NCBI RefSeq assembly: GCF_900115955.1
Contig: NZ_FOYL01000006.1
Span: 401,849 to 465,848 of the forward strand
From: Lentzea waywayandensis
Lineage (GTDB): Bacteria > Actinomycetota > Actinomycetes > Mycobacteriales > Pseudonocardiaceae
Direction of reading: 5' to 3'
Length of the DNA stretch: 64,000 nucleotides
Each line of letters opens with the position of its first letter. Position 1 is the first letter of the stretch. Shown here piece after piece: positions 31,715-40,307 of the stretch. A program made the translations under genes and the position numbers. The notes beneath the pieces are model-generated. The model did not search any database. It saw only the letters and a list, made by a program, of their open reading frames with translations, and was not told the origin of the DNA.

Positions 31715-33019
31715 TTATCCGCCGATGACCGGCGGAGCGACCATCGTTCCGTCGCCGAAGATGTCTTCGGTTTCCTGCAGGTAGGACGCGGACTTGTGCT
31801 CCTTGTCCTCCTCGCCCTCACCACGACCGCCACCGGCGCCCATACCTCCGGCACCCATGCCCGCCGCGCCACGGCCACCGGCACCGGCCGCACCAGCACC
31901 GGACGGCCCGAAGCCACCGGCGCCACCACGACCGTCACCGGCAACACCGGCAGCACCACCGAAGCCGCTGCCCATGCCACCAGGACCACCCATGCCCTTG
32001 GCCGCCGCGGCGCCGCCGAGGCCGCCACCACCGGGTCCACCGAGGCCACCGCCACCGCGACCGCCGCCGGCACCACCACCGCCAGGTCCGCCGATGCCAC
32101 GGCCAGCGCCGGGACCGCCAGGGCCGTTGGGTCCGCCAGGACGGTTGCGCGGGTTGTTGGGGTCGAGCGGCCCGCCAGGACGACGCGGGTCGTTCGGGTT
32201 GAACACGCCGTCCGGCGGAACGGTCGGGACGCCGATGTTGGGCGGAGGGCGGCCGCTGTCGGTGGGCGGAGGAGTGAACTTGGGGTCGTTCACGCCGGCC
32301 GTGCCGGTGTCGTCGCCGCCGGTGCCCGGCGGCTTCCAGCCGGACAGGTCCGTGCCGTCCTGGCCACCGCCGTTGCGGTCGCCGCCACCACCAGGCGGAG
32401 TGCCGATGTTGGGCGGCGGCTGGCTCTGCATCCCGACCCTGTCGACGTTCTTGTCGCCGCCCGGCTCTTCTTGGACGCTGCCGTCGGTGGCGGTCGGCGC
32501 GATGAACGTCGGCTGGTTGCTCATGCTCGCGTTGACGGCGCCGGCGTACTGGTTGAACGCCCGGACGTTCTGCTCGCTGACCTGCTGGTTCTTCTCGAGC
32601 GCCTTGTCGTAGTCGGTGTCCCACGGGCGCCAGTCGTTCAGGAACGGCTTGTCCGGAACGGCCGGTGGCTTGGACATCGCGTTCTTGGCGTCGGCGTACG
32701 CACTTCCGACGGTGTCAGCGGTCGTGCCGGCCTGGGTCGCCGAATCGCCGGTGACGGTCGCCCAGGTCGCGAGGGGCGATGTTCCGCCGCGCGCCGCGTC
32801 ACCCGCGGAACCTTCCCAGGACGCGCCGGAGTCGCGCACGGCCTTCTCGATCAGTTGGGCCACGTCCACGTGTCCGGCGGAGAGGTTGTGCCACGACTGC
32901 GCCGTGGGCGTGGTGCTCTGGGCTGGTCCCTTGCCATTCTCGAACCACTTGTAGATAGTTTCGCCGCCCGCGAAGGGAAGCAAAGCGAAACCGCCGATGT
33001 TCGGCTCATCCCCAGCCAT
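31715..33019 (-). CDS. PPE-domain / WXG-like ESX substrate with Gly-rich tail
   Basis: This 434-aa protein has an N-terminal helical domain (about 1-180) resembling PPE/WXG100 proteins (helix with SWHNLSAGHVDVAQLIEKAVRDSGASWEGSAGDAAR; the SWEG turn is the WxG-type motif). A long low-complexity Pro/Gly/Asn region follows, then a Gly/Ala-rich stretch (about 300-415), ending with an acidic tail. It has no signal peptide, as expected for ESX export. EspG downstream and a DUF3558 lipoprotein upstream are the usual partners in Pseudonocardiaceae. Confidence 0.82.
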   Translation of the reverse strand: MAGDEPNIGGFALLPFAGGETIYKWFENGKGPAQSTTPTAQSWHNLSAGHVDVAQLIEKAVRDSGASWEGSAGDAARGGTSPLATWATVTGDSATQAGTTADTVGSAYADAKNAMSKPPAVPDKPFLNDWRPWDTDYDKALEKNQQVSEQNVRAFNQYAGAVNASMSNQPTFIAPTATDGSVQEEPGGDKNVDRVGMQSQPPPNIGTPPGGGGDRNGGGQDGTDLSGWKPPGTGGDDTGTAGVNDPKFTPPPTDSGRPPPNIGVPTVPPDGVFNPNDPRRPGGPLDPNNPRNRPGGPNGPGGPGAGRGIGGPGGGGAGGGRGGGGLGGPGGGGLGGAAAAKGMGGPGGMGSGFGGAAGVAGDGRGGAGGFGPSGAGAAGAGGRGAAGMGAGGMGAGGGRGEGEEDKEHKSASYLQETEDIFGDGTMVAPPVIGG

Positions 33020-33023
33020 CTCG

Positions 33024-33608
33024 CTACCCCTTCAGGTTGCTGATGATCAACTGGGCCACCCGCTCGCCCTCTGGACATGCTTTCTTCGTCGCTTGCTCAT
33101 CCGATGCGACGTTGACCTGAATCGTGACCGAGTCGGTCTTGGAGATTTGAAGGGAAACCAGGCAGGTGACCAGCCCGTCAAGGCGATCGGTGGAGATCAC
33201 CCGCACACCGTCGATCTTCTTGTCGGTGAAGACCGCGTTGTTCTTGACCTCGTTGACCTGGTTCTCGTAGTTCTGACCTTCGGTCACATGCACGGTGTAC
33301 CGCGAGTTCTTGATGACGTCCTGACCCGACCACACGCAGTTGGGTCCGAGCGTCCCCGTGCCGGGAGCCGGTGCGCGCACAGAACCGAGCGTCGTCAACT
33401 GGCTGGCAGTGAGGATGTTGCAGGGAGCGCTCACGTACTTGGTGATGCTGAGGCCTGAGTCAGACCCGTCGCTGGTGGGCTGGCTGCTCGTTTGCTCACT
33501 GCCCGTCGCAGAAGCCGTCGTGGGGCTTCCGCCGGTCTGGGAGCTCGTGCAGCCGGCCAGCGCGCCGAAGGCGAGCACGGCGGTCAGCAGGGCGGTCATG
33601 CGCTTCAA
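33024..33608 (-). CDS. DUF3558 lipoprotein
   Basis: This 194-aa exported lipoprotein has a signal peptide with lipobox ALAGC at about residue 19, a Ser/Thr/Gly-rich linker, and a DUF3558 domain (LSITKYVSAPCNILTASQL ... CVWSG ... CLVSLQISKTDSVTIQVNV ... KACPEGERVAQLIISNLKG). Four Cys may form two disulfides. The gene lies 4 nt before the PPE-type gene and 7 nt after the preceding small gene, within one operon. DUF3558 function is unknown, though it recurs beside ESX substrates. Confidence 0.85.
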   Translation of the reverse strand: MKRMTALLTAVLAFGALAGCTSSQTGGSPTTASATGSEQTSSQPTSDGSDSGLSITKYVSAPCNILTASQLTTLGSVRAPAPGTGTLGPNCVWSGQDVIKNSRYTVHVTEGQNYENQVNEVKNNAVFTDKKIDGVRVISTDRLDGLVTCLVSLQISKTDSVTIQVNVASDEQATKKACPEGERVAQLIISNLKG

Positions 33609-33615
33609 GATCGTG

Positions 33616-34041
33616 TCAGCCCTTCATCGCGGACGTCGCCGCTTCGTCGGTCTTCTGGTACTCGGCCAGAGCCTTCTCGATGTTCTTGATGGTCTGCTCG
33701 AGCGCTTTCCGCGCTTCCCGGTTCGCCCAGATGTAGCCGCCTGGCTCACCGCCGGCCGTCTTGCGCTGGGCAAGCGTCGCGAAGCCGCTGTAAGGGTCAG
33801 GGCCTGGAGCGCCGTGGTACTGAATCTCGGCGCCCTTGTCCTCCAACACCAGCAGTTGCTCGAGGGCCAGCTTCAGGCCGTCGATCATCTTCTGCGCCTG
33901 GTCAGGATCGACGCTGAACTTCGCCACTCCGCCACCGCCGGCCCCAGCGGCTGCTCCAGCCGCGGCGCCCACGGCCGCGCCGACACCCTTGCCGACGGCC
34001 CCGGCGGTCTTCACGGGTACGAGTGCGTCGAACATCAGCAT
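33616..34041 (-). CDS. Small helical ESX-associated protein (PE/WXG-like)
   Basis: This 141-aa protein is the first gene of the ESX-associated operon. After a Gly/Ala-rich N-terminus (about 15-40) it has an alpha-helical segment (DPDQAQKMIDGLKLALEQLLVLEDKG) and a C-terminal helix (ANREARKALEQTIKNIEKALAEYQKTDEAA). The size and helical hairpin fit a PE- or WXG-type secretion partner. No clear WXG or YxxxD/E motif is present except EYQKTDE. GGGGAG lies about 9 nt before the ATG. It may be the partner of the PPE-like protein encoded downstream. Confidence 0.65.
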   Translation of the reverse strand: MLMFDALVPVKTAGAVGKGVGAAVGAAAGAAAGAGGGGVAKFSVDPDQAQKMIDGLKLALEQLLVLEDKGAEIQYHGAPGPDPYSGFATLAQRKTAGGEPGGYIWANREARKALEQTIKNIEKALAEYQKTDEAATSAMKG

Positions 34042-34188
34042 CCTGGCCAGCTCCCCTCAGAACTCCACACCCCTGTTGGAGGATTTTCGCATAGGACCGG
34101 TTCCCGATGGAGGCGATCGGATCAGCTGATCAGGTCACATGGCCGATTCGTTCAAGACCGCGCACCGTGACCGGCATAGGTTCGAGGC

Positions 34189-35016
34189 ATGATCGAACAG
34201 GCGAGGAACTTCCTCTGGCTCAACGCCCGCACGCTGGAACAGCGCTGGTTCGAACACGCTTTCGGCGGCGGTAAGGCCGAGCACGTCGTCCAGGCCGTGC
34301 TGGCCTACCGCAACGACGACGGCGGTTACGGGTACGGGCTCGAACCCGACCACCGCGGTCCCACCAGCCAGCCGCTGCACGCCTTGCGTGCCCTTCAGCT
34401 GTTCGTCGAGGTCAACGCTCCGGAGCAGGCCGAATCGATCCTGAACTGGCTCACCGAGACCTGCCCTGACGGTTCAGTCCCGTTCGGCATGTCCACCTCG
34501 AAGGACCACCCCAAGGCACCCTGGGTCGCCGCCGACGACCAGGGCGGACTCCTCCTGACCGCCCAGATCGCCGCCGCCCTGCACGCACTCCACACGTCCC
34601 ACCCCTGGCTCGACAAGGCCACCGACTACTGCTGGCAGGAGATCGAGAAGCTCGAGAACACCCACCCGTACGAGCTGCGAGCAGCGGCGATGTTCCTGGA
34701 CGAGGTGCCGGACAGGTCTCGTGCCGAGCTCGCTGCGGAGAAGCTCAAGCACCTCAAGCCGAGCACCGAGGGGTACGCGGACGGCGAAGCGCTCGAGCCC
34801 CACACGTACGCGCAGAAACCCACCAGCCTCGCCTGCGGCTGGTTCACCGAGAAGGAACTCACCGAAGACCTCGACGAACTCCAGCGAGGCCAGCAGGAGG
34901 ACGGCGGCTGGAACTTCGGATTCCCCGCCTTCACTCCGATCGTCGACTTCGAATGGCGTTCCATCGCCACGGTCGACGCGTTGCTGACCCTGCGCCGCTA
35001 CGGCCGGATCAGCTGA
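34189..35016 (+). CDS. Alpha/alpha-toroid protein (prenyltransferase/terpene-cyclase-like repeats)
   Basis: This 275-aa soluble protein has repeats of the squalene-cyclase/prenyltransferase toroid type: YRNDDGGYGYGLEPD (about 42-56), a central DDQGGLLLTAQIAAALHAL, and GQQEDGGWNF near 242-251. The QxxDGGW-like QW motifs are typical, but the DxDD catalytic motif of cyclases is absent. The function is unknown. Similar short proteins are annotated as hypothetical in actinobacteria. It is convergent with the AraC gene, with a 19-nt stop overlap. Confidence 0.7.
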   Translation: MIEQARNFLWLNARTLEQRWFEHAFGGGKAEHVVQAVLAYRNDDGGYGYGLEPDHRGPTSQPLHALRALQLFVEVNAPEQAESILNWLTETCPDGSVPFGMSTSKDHPKAPWVAADDQGGLLLTAQIAAALHALHTSHPWLDKATDYCWQEIEKLENTHPYELRAAAMFLDEVPDRSRAELAAEKLKHLKPSTEGYADGEALEPHTYAQKPTSLACGWFTEKELTEDLDELQRGQQEDGGWNFGFPAFTPIVDFEWRSIATVDALLTLRRYGRIS

Positions 35017-35639
35017 CCCAAAGGCACTCCAGCCAACGCACGCACTTCGCGGGCCAGGTGAGCCTGGTCCGCGTAGCCGGCTTCGAAGGCGACGGCGGAG
35101 AACGGCAAGCCGCCCCACGCCAGCCGCAGTGCCGTGTCGAACCGCAGCACCCGCTGCAACACCTTGGGCGGATACCCGAACGCGTCCAGGCACCGCCGTC
35201 GCAGCTGACGTGAGCTCAGCCCGATCTCCCACGCCGCCGAAGCCACGTCCACAGAACGCAGCAGCGAAGCCGTGGCGGCCACCGCCGGATCCACGACCAC
35301 CCGAGCAGCGCAGAACTCCACCATCTCGGAGAACGAACCAAGCCGCGCGGACGGCACCAGGTCGGACAACGGCACCCGCAGATCCCGGACGGCATGCGCG
35401 GGCACGCCGAACACCGACGGAAACGCCCCCGGCGGCAACCGCACCCCGTACAACGTTCCCGGAGCGACCACGGCGAGCTGAGCCGAAGTGTCCGGACCGG
35501 CCACGAACAACGCACCCGAGGCAGGGGTCCACATCAGGTCGGTGCAGCCGTCCGGCACCACCCGCTGCACGGTCGGTGACGACACCGTGCGCGTCCAGAG
35601 GCAGGCCAGACCCGCGGGAGCAGGACGTTCGGCGTACAC
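34998..35639 (-). CDS. AraC-family transcriptional regulator
   Basis: This regulator of about 213 aa has an N-terminal beta-rich domain (VVPDGCTDLMWT, DUF6597-like) and a C-terminal AraC-type domain (about 135-205: ASAAWEIGLSSRQLRRRCLDAFGYPPKVLQRVLRFDTAL; AFEAGYADQAHLAREVRALAGVPLG). GTG 35639 is chosen because the conserved domain begins at VYAERPAPAGLACLW. A longer frame to 35726 exists but reads as low-similarity leader. The inducer and targets are unknown. Confidence 0.83.
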   Translation of the reverse strand: MYAERPAPAGLACLWTRTVSSPTVQRVVPDGCTDLMWTPASGALFVAGPDTSAQLAVVAPGTLYGVRLPPGAFPSVFGVPAHAVRDLRVPLSDLVPSARLGSFSEMVEFCAARVVVDPAVAATASLLRSVDVASAAWEIGLSSRQLRRRCLDAFGYPPKVLQRVLRFDTALRLAWGGLPFSAVAFEAGYADQAHLAREVRALAGVPLGQLIRP

Positions 35640-35768
35640 AGGCCCATTGTCCCAGCTCCGCAAGAGGACCGGACCTGTTTCCGACAGCCACGGCGCTGCT
35701 CGTGCCGGCCGCGTCAACGCCGGCATTCAACCGCCCGCTCGGCACCGACAACCTGGGCCAGAACAAGA

Positions 35769-35798
35769 AGAAGGGCCCGTCAGCAGACGGGCCCTTCT
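35769..35798 (-). terminator. Intrinsic terminator after tRNA-Val
   Basis: A 13-bp hairpin (arms 35769-35781 and 35786-35798, 4-nt loop AGCA) is followed on the minus strand by TTCTTGTTC. It starts 6 nt past the tRNA-Val 3' end. Confidence 0.85.
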
Positions 35799-35804
35799 CT
35801 CAGA

Positions 35805-35876
<72 letters not shown>

Positions 35877-35931
35877 GTGTCTTGCGGATGACATTCTAGC
35901 GGACGAACTCACCCCGATGCCAAAGCAGGGG

Positions 35932-37314
35932 TCAGAGGCCGAACTTCACCCAGTTCACGCTCACGTAAGCCGCCGGCTGGCCGCTCGTGAACGTCACGTA
36001 CACGTCGTGAGTGCCGGAGATGTTCGAGATGTTCGCGGGGATCGTTCTCCACGCGTCCCACCCACCGGTGTTGCCGACCGCGAACGAACCCGCCGGAGTC
36101 GCCGTGCGCGATCCGAGCCGCACCTCGACCAGGCCGCTCACCCCGCCCCCGGCGCCGGAGGCGACGCGAGCGAGGAACTGGCGGGCAGGTCCGGTACCGA
36201 AGTTCACGCCGGAGAACTTCAGGTAGCCGCCGTTCGCGATCTGGTGCACGCCGGAACCACCATCCCCTGGCGCCACCGAGCCACCGGAGCGTTCCGAGGC
36301 GTTCTCCGCCTGCAGTTCGCTGTACGCGGAACCCCCACCGCCGGGGTTCGACGTGGTGGTCGTTGTCGTCGGGGGAGTGGTGGTCCCGCCACCAGCCGAG
36401 TAGACGGCCACGTAGTCCACGACCATCGAGTGCCCGGATTGCGTGGCCGCGACAGGGGTCGGCTGGTTGTTGTTCAGCGCGTTCGGGAACGCGCCGCCCA
36501 TGGCCAGGTTGAGCAGGATGAAGTGCCCCGCGTGCGACGTCATCGCGTTCCACACGTTGACACCGACACGCGCCTGCGTCACCTGGTGGAACGACTGGCC
36601 GTCGACGAACCACGTGAACGTCTTCGCGGCGTCGTCCCACTCGAAGCGGTAGGTGTGGAAGGCGGACTGGCAGGACGAACCGGGGCACGCCCGCGAGTTG
36701 CCGATGCCGGTGAACTCGCCGCAGGCACCGCCGGGAGCGACGTCGCAGTGCAGCACGCCCCACACGGAGTTGATGCCGTTGACGTTCTCCATGATGTCGA
36801 ACTCGCCGATGCCCGGCCAGTTCCAGTAGTTGCCGCGGTACGGCGCGCCCAGGGTCCAGAACGCGGGCCAGTAGCCCAGAGCGGCCTCGCCGCTCACGTT
36901 CGGCATCTGGATGCGGCCCTCGATGGCGAGCTTGCCACCGGGTGCGGGCTTGAAGTTGGAGCGCTGGGTCTCGATGCGCGACGACGTCCAGTTGCCCGCG
37001 CCGTCCTTCAAGGCGGTGATGCGCAGGTTGCCGGCGCCGTCGAGCTTGAGGTTGTTCGTGCTGTTCGTGTAGTTCTGGATCTCGCCAGTGCCCCAGTTGG
37101 CAGGTCCGCCGGGGTAGCCGTGGCCGGTGTCGATGATCCAGTTGGAGCTCGACGGCAGCGATCCGTTGGAACCGTTGAAGTCGTCACCCCACACCTGCGT
37201 CCATCCCGCTGCAGGGGGTGGGATCGAGGCGTTGGCGGACATGGCGGCGATCGCCAGGGGTACCGCGGCAATAAGAGCTGTCGTGGCCGCGAGGATGCGG
37301 CGGCGTTGCCTCAT
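35932..37314 (-). CDS. Secreted GH16 endo-beta-glucanase with C-terminal CBM6-like domain
   Basis: This 460-aa exported enzyme has a signal peptide ending near ANASI, a GH16 beta-jelly-roll domain (about 35-300) with active site GEFDIMENVNG (Glu171 nucleophile, Glu176 acid/base), and a Thr-rich linker (TTTPPTTTTTTSNPGGGG). A C-terminal carbohydrate-binding module (YSELQAENASERSGG ... VYVTFTSGQPAAYVSVNWVKF) resembles CBM6/CBM35. GH16 enzymes of this form are mostly beta-1,3- or mixed-linked glucanases (laminarinases). A perfect LacI-type palindrome lies 38 nt upstream, consistent with sugar-controlled expression. Confidence 0.93.
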   Translation of the reverse strand: MRQRRRILAATTALIAAVPLAIAAMSANASIPPPAAGWTQVWGDDFNGSNGSLPSSSNWIIDTGHGYPGGPANWGTGEIQNYTNSTNNLKLDGAGNLRITALKDGAGNWTSSRIETQRSNFKPAPGGKLAIEGRIQMPNVSGEAALGYWPAFWTLGAPYRGNYWNWPGIGEFDIMENVNGINSVWGVLHCDVAPGGACGEFTGIGNSRACPGSSCQSAFHTYRFEWDDAAKTFTWFVDGQSFHQVTQARVGVNVWNAMTSHAGHFILLNLAMGGAFPNALNNNQPTPVAATQSGHSMVVDYVAVYSAGGGTTTPPTTTTTTSNPGGGGSAYSELQAENASERSGGSVAPGDGGSGVHQIANGGYLKFSGVNFGTGPARQFLARVASGAGGGVSGLVEVRLGSRTATPAGSFAVGNTGGWDAWRTIPANISNISGTHDVYVTFTSGQPAAYVSVNWVKFGL

Positions 37315-37352
37315 GCGCGAGTGACCTCCTTGTCACGGGTGCAGTCCACTTA

Positions 37353-37366
37353 TGAGAGCGCTCTCA
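37353..37366 (-). promoter_or_regulatory. CebR/LacI-type operator before the GH16 gene
   Basis: TGAGAGCGCTCTCA is a perfect 14-bp palindrome. It differs from the Streptomyces CebR box TGGGAGCGCTCCCA by one symmetric change. Position just upstream of a secreted glucanase gene fits repression relieved by oligosaccharides. Confidence 0.7.
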
Positions 37367-37438
37367 CGGTGTAAGAACAAGCGCCCGTTCGGACTAACAC
37401 CCCCGATCGCACCAGGTGGCGCGGCGTCTCGTTTGGAC

Positions 37439-39082
37439 TTACTTCGCGTCGGCGTAGCAGGTCACGGGTATCGCGTTCATCGGAAACCGCACCGCCGTCC
37501 CGCCGAACAGAAGCCGCGTCGCCTCGCGTCCGGCCTCGGCGATCGCCTCGATCACGGCGTCGGCGTCGGCGAGCGGGCAGTGCACGAGCACCTCGTCGTG
37601 CTGGAAGAACACCAGGTGCGCGTCGGCGGGTAGCCGGCTGCGCAGCACGCCCAGCAACGCCGCCGTCCAGTCCGCCGCACTGCCCTGGACCACGAAGTTG
37701 CGGGTGAACCGACCCCAGTTGCGCGCCGCCTGCCGCGACGAGCTCGACGACTCCCCTGAGTCGTCGGCGCCGCCGGTCAGCTCCTGCCACGCCGCCGAGG
37801 GCGTCGGCGACGTGCGGCCCAGCCGCGTGCGCACCATCCTGCCCTGCTCGCCGACCCGAGCGGCGTCTTCCACGTAACCGACGGCGATCGGGAACCGCTT
37901 GCGCAGCACGGCGAGCAGCGGACCGGCCTCACCGGAGGTGCCGCCGTACATCGCCGATAGCATCGCGATCTTCGCGCGTGGCCGCTCGCCCTTGAACGAG
38001 TCCTCCGCCAGCGCCGCGTAGAGGTCGTCGTCCCCGCAGACCTCGATCAACCGCGAATCCCCTGACAGGGCAGCGAGAATCCGCGGTTCGAGCTGCGACG
38101 CGTCCGCCGCGACGAGGCACCACCCGTCGTCGGCGATCACCGCCTGCCGCATCAGCCGCGGAATCTGCAACGCGGCTCCGCCTCGCGACGCCCAGCGTCC
38201 GGTGACGACGCCACCCACGACGTAGTCCGGCCGGAACCGCCCGTCCTCGACCCACGTGTCGAGCCACGACCAGCCGTGCGCCACCCACAGTCGTGCGCGC
38301 TCTTTGTAGTCCAGCAACGGTTTCACCGCGGGGTGGTCGACCTTCTTCAACACCCACCGCCGTGCGGACGGCACCTCGATGCCCGCCCGCGCGAACGCCC
38401 GCACGATGCTGGCCGGCGCGTCCGGGTTCATCTCCCGGCCGCCGAACGCCTCCTGGATCTGATCCGCCAGGTCCTGCAACAACTTCGGCCGTTGGCCGTG
38501 TGCCGGCCGCGGCCCGAGCACCTCCTCCAGCAACCGGTTGTGCACGTCCTCCCGCCACGGCAACCCGTGGTGCGTCATCTCCGCCGCCACCAGCGCCGAC
38601 GCCGACTCGGCCGCGATCAGCAGGCCCAGCGCCGGATTTCGTTGCTGCGAACGGAAGACCAGCGACAACGCGGCAAGTTCGTCCGTGTCACCCGGCAGCG
38701 TCACCGGCTCGGGACCGAACAACGTCAGCGCGTCGTCCTTCTTGGGCGGCCCGACGTCGGCTGGAGCGGGCAGCCCGAGCACCCGCGCCAACGCGCCGGG
38801 CAGTTCCTTCGGCTCGCGATGCCGGCCCTCCACGCCGAGCAGCAACGCCTCGGTCAGGTGCAGGTCCCAGCACCGGTCGACCCGCACGCCGGCGTCGAGC
38901 AGCACCGGGTAGATCTCGGACGTGTCCGCCCACACCCAGCGCGGCTTGTGGGCGCGCTCCAGCGACGCGACGGCGGCGGCCGGCGACGAAGCCGTCATAG
39001 CGGGACCGGCCGGGGTCCCGTCGTCGTGCAGCTTCTGCCACCGCCCCGCACCGTCCGCGTCCAGAACCAGGGCGACCAGCAC
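37439..39082 (-). CDS. Family A DNA polymerase-like protein (Pol I paralogue)
   Basis: This 547-aa protein belongs to the actinobacterial group annotated as bifunctional 3'-5' exonuclease/DNA polymerase. The C-terminal half holds polymerase motifs: motif A AADASQLEPRILA (about 317-329), a motif B-like helix RAKIAMLSAMYGGTSGEA, and motif C FFQHDEVLVHCP near 503-514. The N-terminal 200 residues resemble an exonuclease-like domain, but canonical DEDD carboxylates are not evident. No 5'-3' FEN domain is present. It would be a second family A polymerase beside PolA, perhaps for repair. GTG 39082 is the start. Confidence 0.87.
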   Translation of the reverse strand: MLVALVLDADGAGRWQKLHDDGTPAGPAMTASSPAAAVASLERAHKPRWVWADTSEIYPVLLDAGVRVDRCWDLHLTEALLLGVEGRHREPKELPGALARVLGLPAPADVGPPKKDDALTLFGPEPVTLPGDTDELAALSLVFRSQQRNPALGLLIAAESASALVAAEMTHHGLPWREDVHNRLLEEVLGPRPAHGQRPKLLQDLADQIQEAFGGREMNPDAPASIVRAFARAGIEVPSARRWVLKKVDHPAVKPLLDYKERARLWVAHGWSWLDTWVEDGRFRPDYVVGGVVTGRWASRGGAALQIPRLMRQAVIADDGWCLVAADASQLEPRILAALSGDSRLIEVCGDDDLYAALAEDSFKGERPRAKIAMLSAMYGGTSGEAGPLLAVLRKRFPIAVGYVEDAARVGEQGRMVRTRLGRTSPTPSAAWQELTGGADDSGESSSSSRQAARNWGRFTRNFVVQGSAADWTAALLGVLRSRLPADAHLVFFQHDEVLVHCPLADADAVIEAIAEAGREATRLLFGGTAVRFPMNAIPVTCYADAK

Positions 39083-39220
39083 ACCTCAGATTGTGCAGCG
39101 AGGGTCTGACAATTTCAGTCCAGGCTGAAGCACAAGCGCTGGAAACGTTTGCGGCACCTGTCAAGAGCCCACATTTCTACGAATCCCCCCGAAATTCCGG
39201 TACGAGCGGGGAATCCCCTA

Positions 39221-39236
39221 GTGGAAGCGCTGCCAC
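39221..39236 (+). promoter_or_regulatory. CebR-like imperfect palindrome before the methyltransferase gene
   Basis: TGGAAGCGCTGCCA (39222-39235) matches the CebR box TGGGAGCGCTCCCA at 12 of 14 positions. It lies 40 nt upstream of the methyltransferase ATG and may be a second LacI-family operator. A chance match around the common AGCGCT core is possible. Confidence 0.35.
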
Positions 39237-39275
39237 AGTGCCAAACCAAGGAACGCTCACCTTGGGAGAGCTCTC

Positions 39276-40196
39276 ATGACCAACGGCAACGCGGCCACCG
39301 GCCTGCGCGACCTCAACGCCGGCATCCCCGACGCGGCCCAGCTCAAAGGCGCTGTCTCGGCGGTCTACGACGACGTGGCGTCGTGGTCGCGGACAGGCGA
39401 CTTCTGGAACTGGGGCATGCACTGCCCCGAACTGCTGAACGAGCTCAACAGTCTGCGCCCGAACTTCAACGCGGGCGTGAGCGACGGGTTCTCGGAGCAG
39501 CTCTACTTCCAGACGCTGCGCGGGCTGCCGTACACGAAGGACGACTTCAGGACCCTCAAGGTCCTCGAGGTCGGCTGCGGCATGGGCGAGGGCCTCAACT
39601 TCCTCACCCGCCTGATCGACCCGGCCAAGGCGATCGGCCTGGACATCTCCGGCGCGGCCATCCGCAGGGCCAACGCGATCCTCGCCCGCGGCGACCGGCT
39701 CACCTACGTCGAGGGCGACGCGGAGAGCCTGCCGTTCGAGGACGGCGAGTTCGACCTCGTCATCAACGTCGAGAGCTCGCACAACTACCCCGACGTCGAG
39801 AAGTTCTTCCGCGAGGTGGCCAGGGTCCTCAGGCCCGGCGGCCACTTCTCGATCATCGACGTCTTCGACCCCCGCTCCAACCAGCGGTTCAGGGGCAGCC
39901 TCCAGCAGAACGTCACCGAGTTCGACTGGATCGCCGAGCGCGACGTCACGGAGAACGTGAAGAGCGCGATCCGCCAGCGCATGGCTCCCGGCAGCTTCTT
40001 CCGCAAGGAGTACGCCCGCAAGCAGATGCCGTTGCGCGCCCGGATCATCGGTGGCCTCGGCGGCGCGCACTACGCCGGCGCCGACTTCATCGGTCACAAG
40101 GACACGCTGTCGAAGGTCCTGGAGCTCGCCCGCATCCGGACCAAGTTCGTCGGCGAGTACGAGAGCTACCGTCACCACCTGGCCCGTCGCGGGTAG
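39276..40196 (+). CDS. SAM-dependent methyltransferase (class I)
   Basis: This 306-aa methyltransferase has the Rossmann motifs I VLEVGCGMGEGLNFL (about 94-108), II AIGLDISGAAIRRAN, a post-motif EGDAESLPFEDGEFDLVINVESSHNYPD and III VLRPGGHFSIIDV. The INVESSHNYP stretch resembles the Rv2952-type phthiotriol/glycolipid and natural-product O-methyltransferases. The substrate is unknown. GGGAG lies 7 nt before ATG 39276. It stands between two unrelated genes. The downstream STAND gene is on the same strand, separated by about 110 nt containing a hairpin. Confidence 0.88.
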   Translation: MTNGNAATGLRDLNAGIPDAAQLKGAVSAVYDDVASWSRTGDFWNWGMHCPELLNELNSLRPNFNAGVSDGFSEQLYFQTLRGLPYTKDDFRTLKVLEVGCGMGEGLNFLTRLIDPAKAIGLDISGAAIRRANAILARGDRLTYVEGDAESLPFEDGEFDLVINVESSHNYPDVEKFFREVARVLRPGGHFSIIDVFDPRSNQRFRGSLQQNVTEFDWIAERDVTENVKSAIRQRMAPGSFFRKEYARKQMPLRARIIGGLGGAHYAGADFIGHKDTLSKVLELARIRTKFVGEYESYRHHLARRG

Positions 40197-40248
40197 CTGT
40201 TGGAGCTTCTCCAAGCCAGTAGGCAATGGAGTGAAGGAAAAACGGGAA

Positions 40249-40270
40249 AAGACCACGATGGTGTGGTCTT
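40249..40270. terminator. Hairpin between methyltransferase and STAND genes
   Basis: AAGACCAC-N6-GTGGTCTT is a perfect 8-bp stem 52 nt past the methyltransferase stop. The stronger T tract is on the minus side (TTTTCCCGTTTTT). It probably limits read-through into the next gene and argues against the earliest in-frame start of that gene. Confidence 0.5.
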
Positions 40271-40307
40271 GCTATCCCTCGCCTGGTCACCGGCCGACTA
40301 TGAAGCC

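Noticed and set aside
31794..32612. Pro/Arg/Gly-rich frames antisense to the PPE-like gene
   Set aside because: They mirror the low-complexity Gly/Pro/Ala codons of the real minus-strand gene and lack start signals.
40200..40307. TTG-initiated extension of the STAND protein to 40200
   Set aside because: It would begin 4 nt after the previous stop and run through a hairpin. The extension has no conserved sequence or ribosome site.
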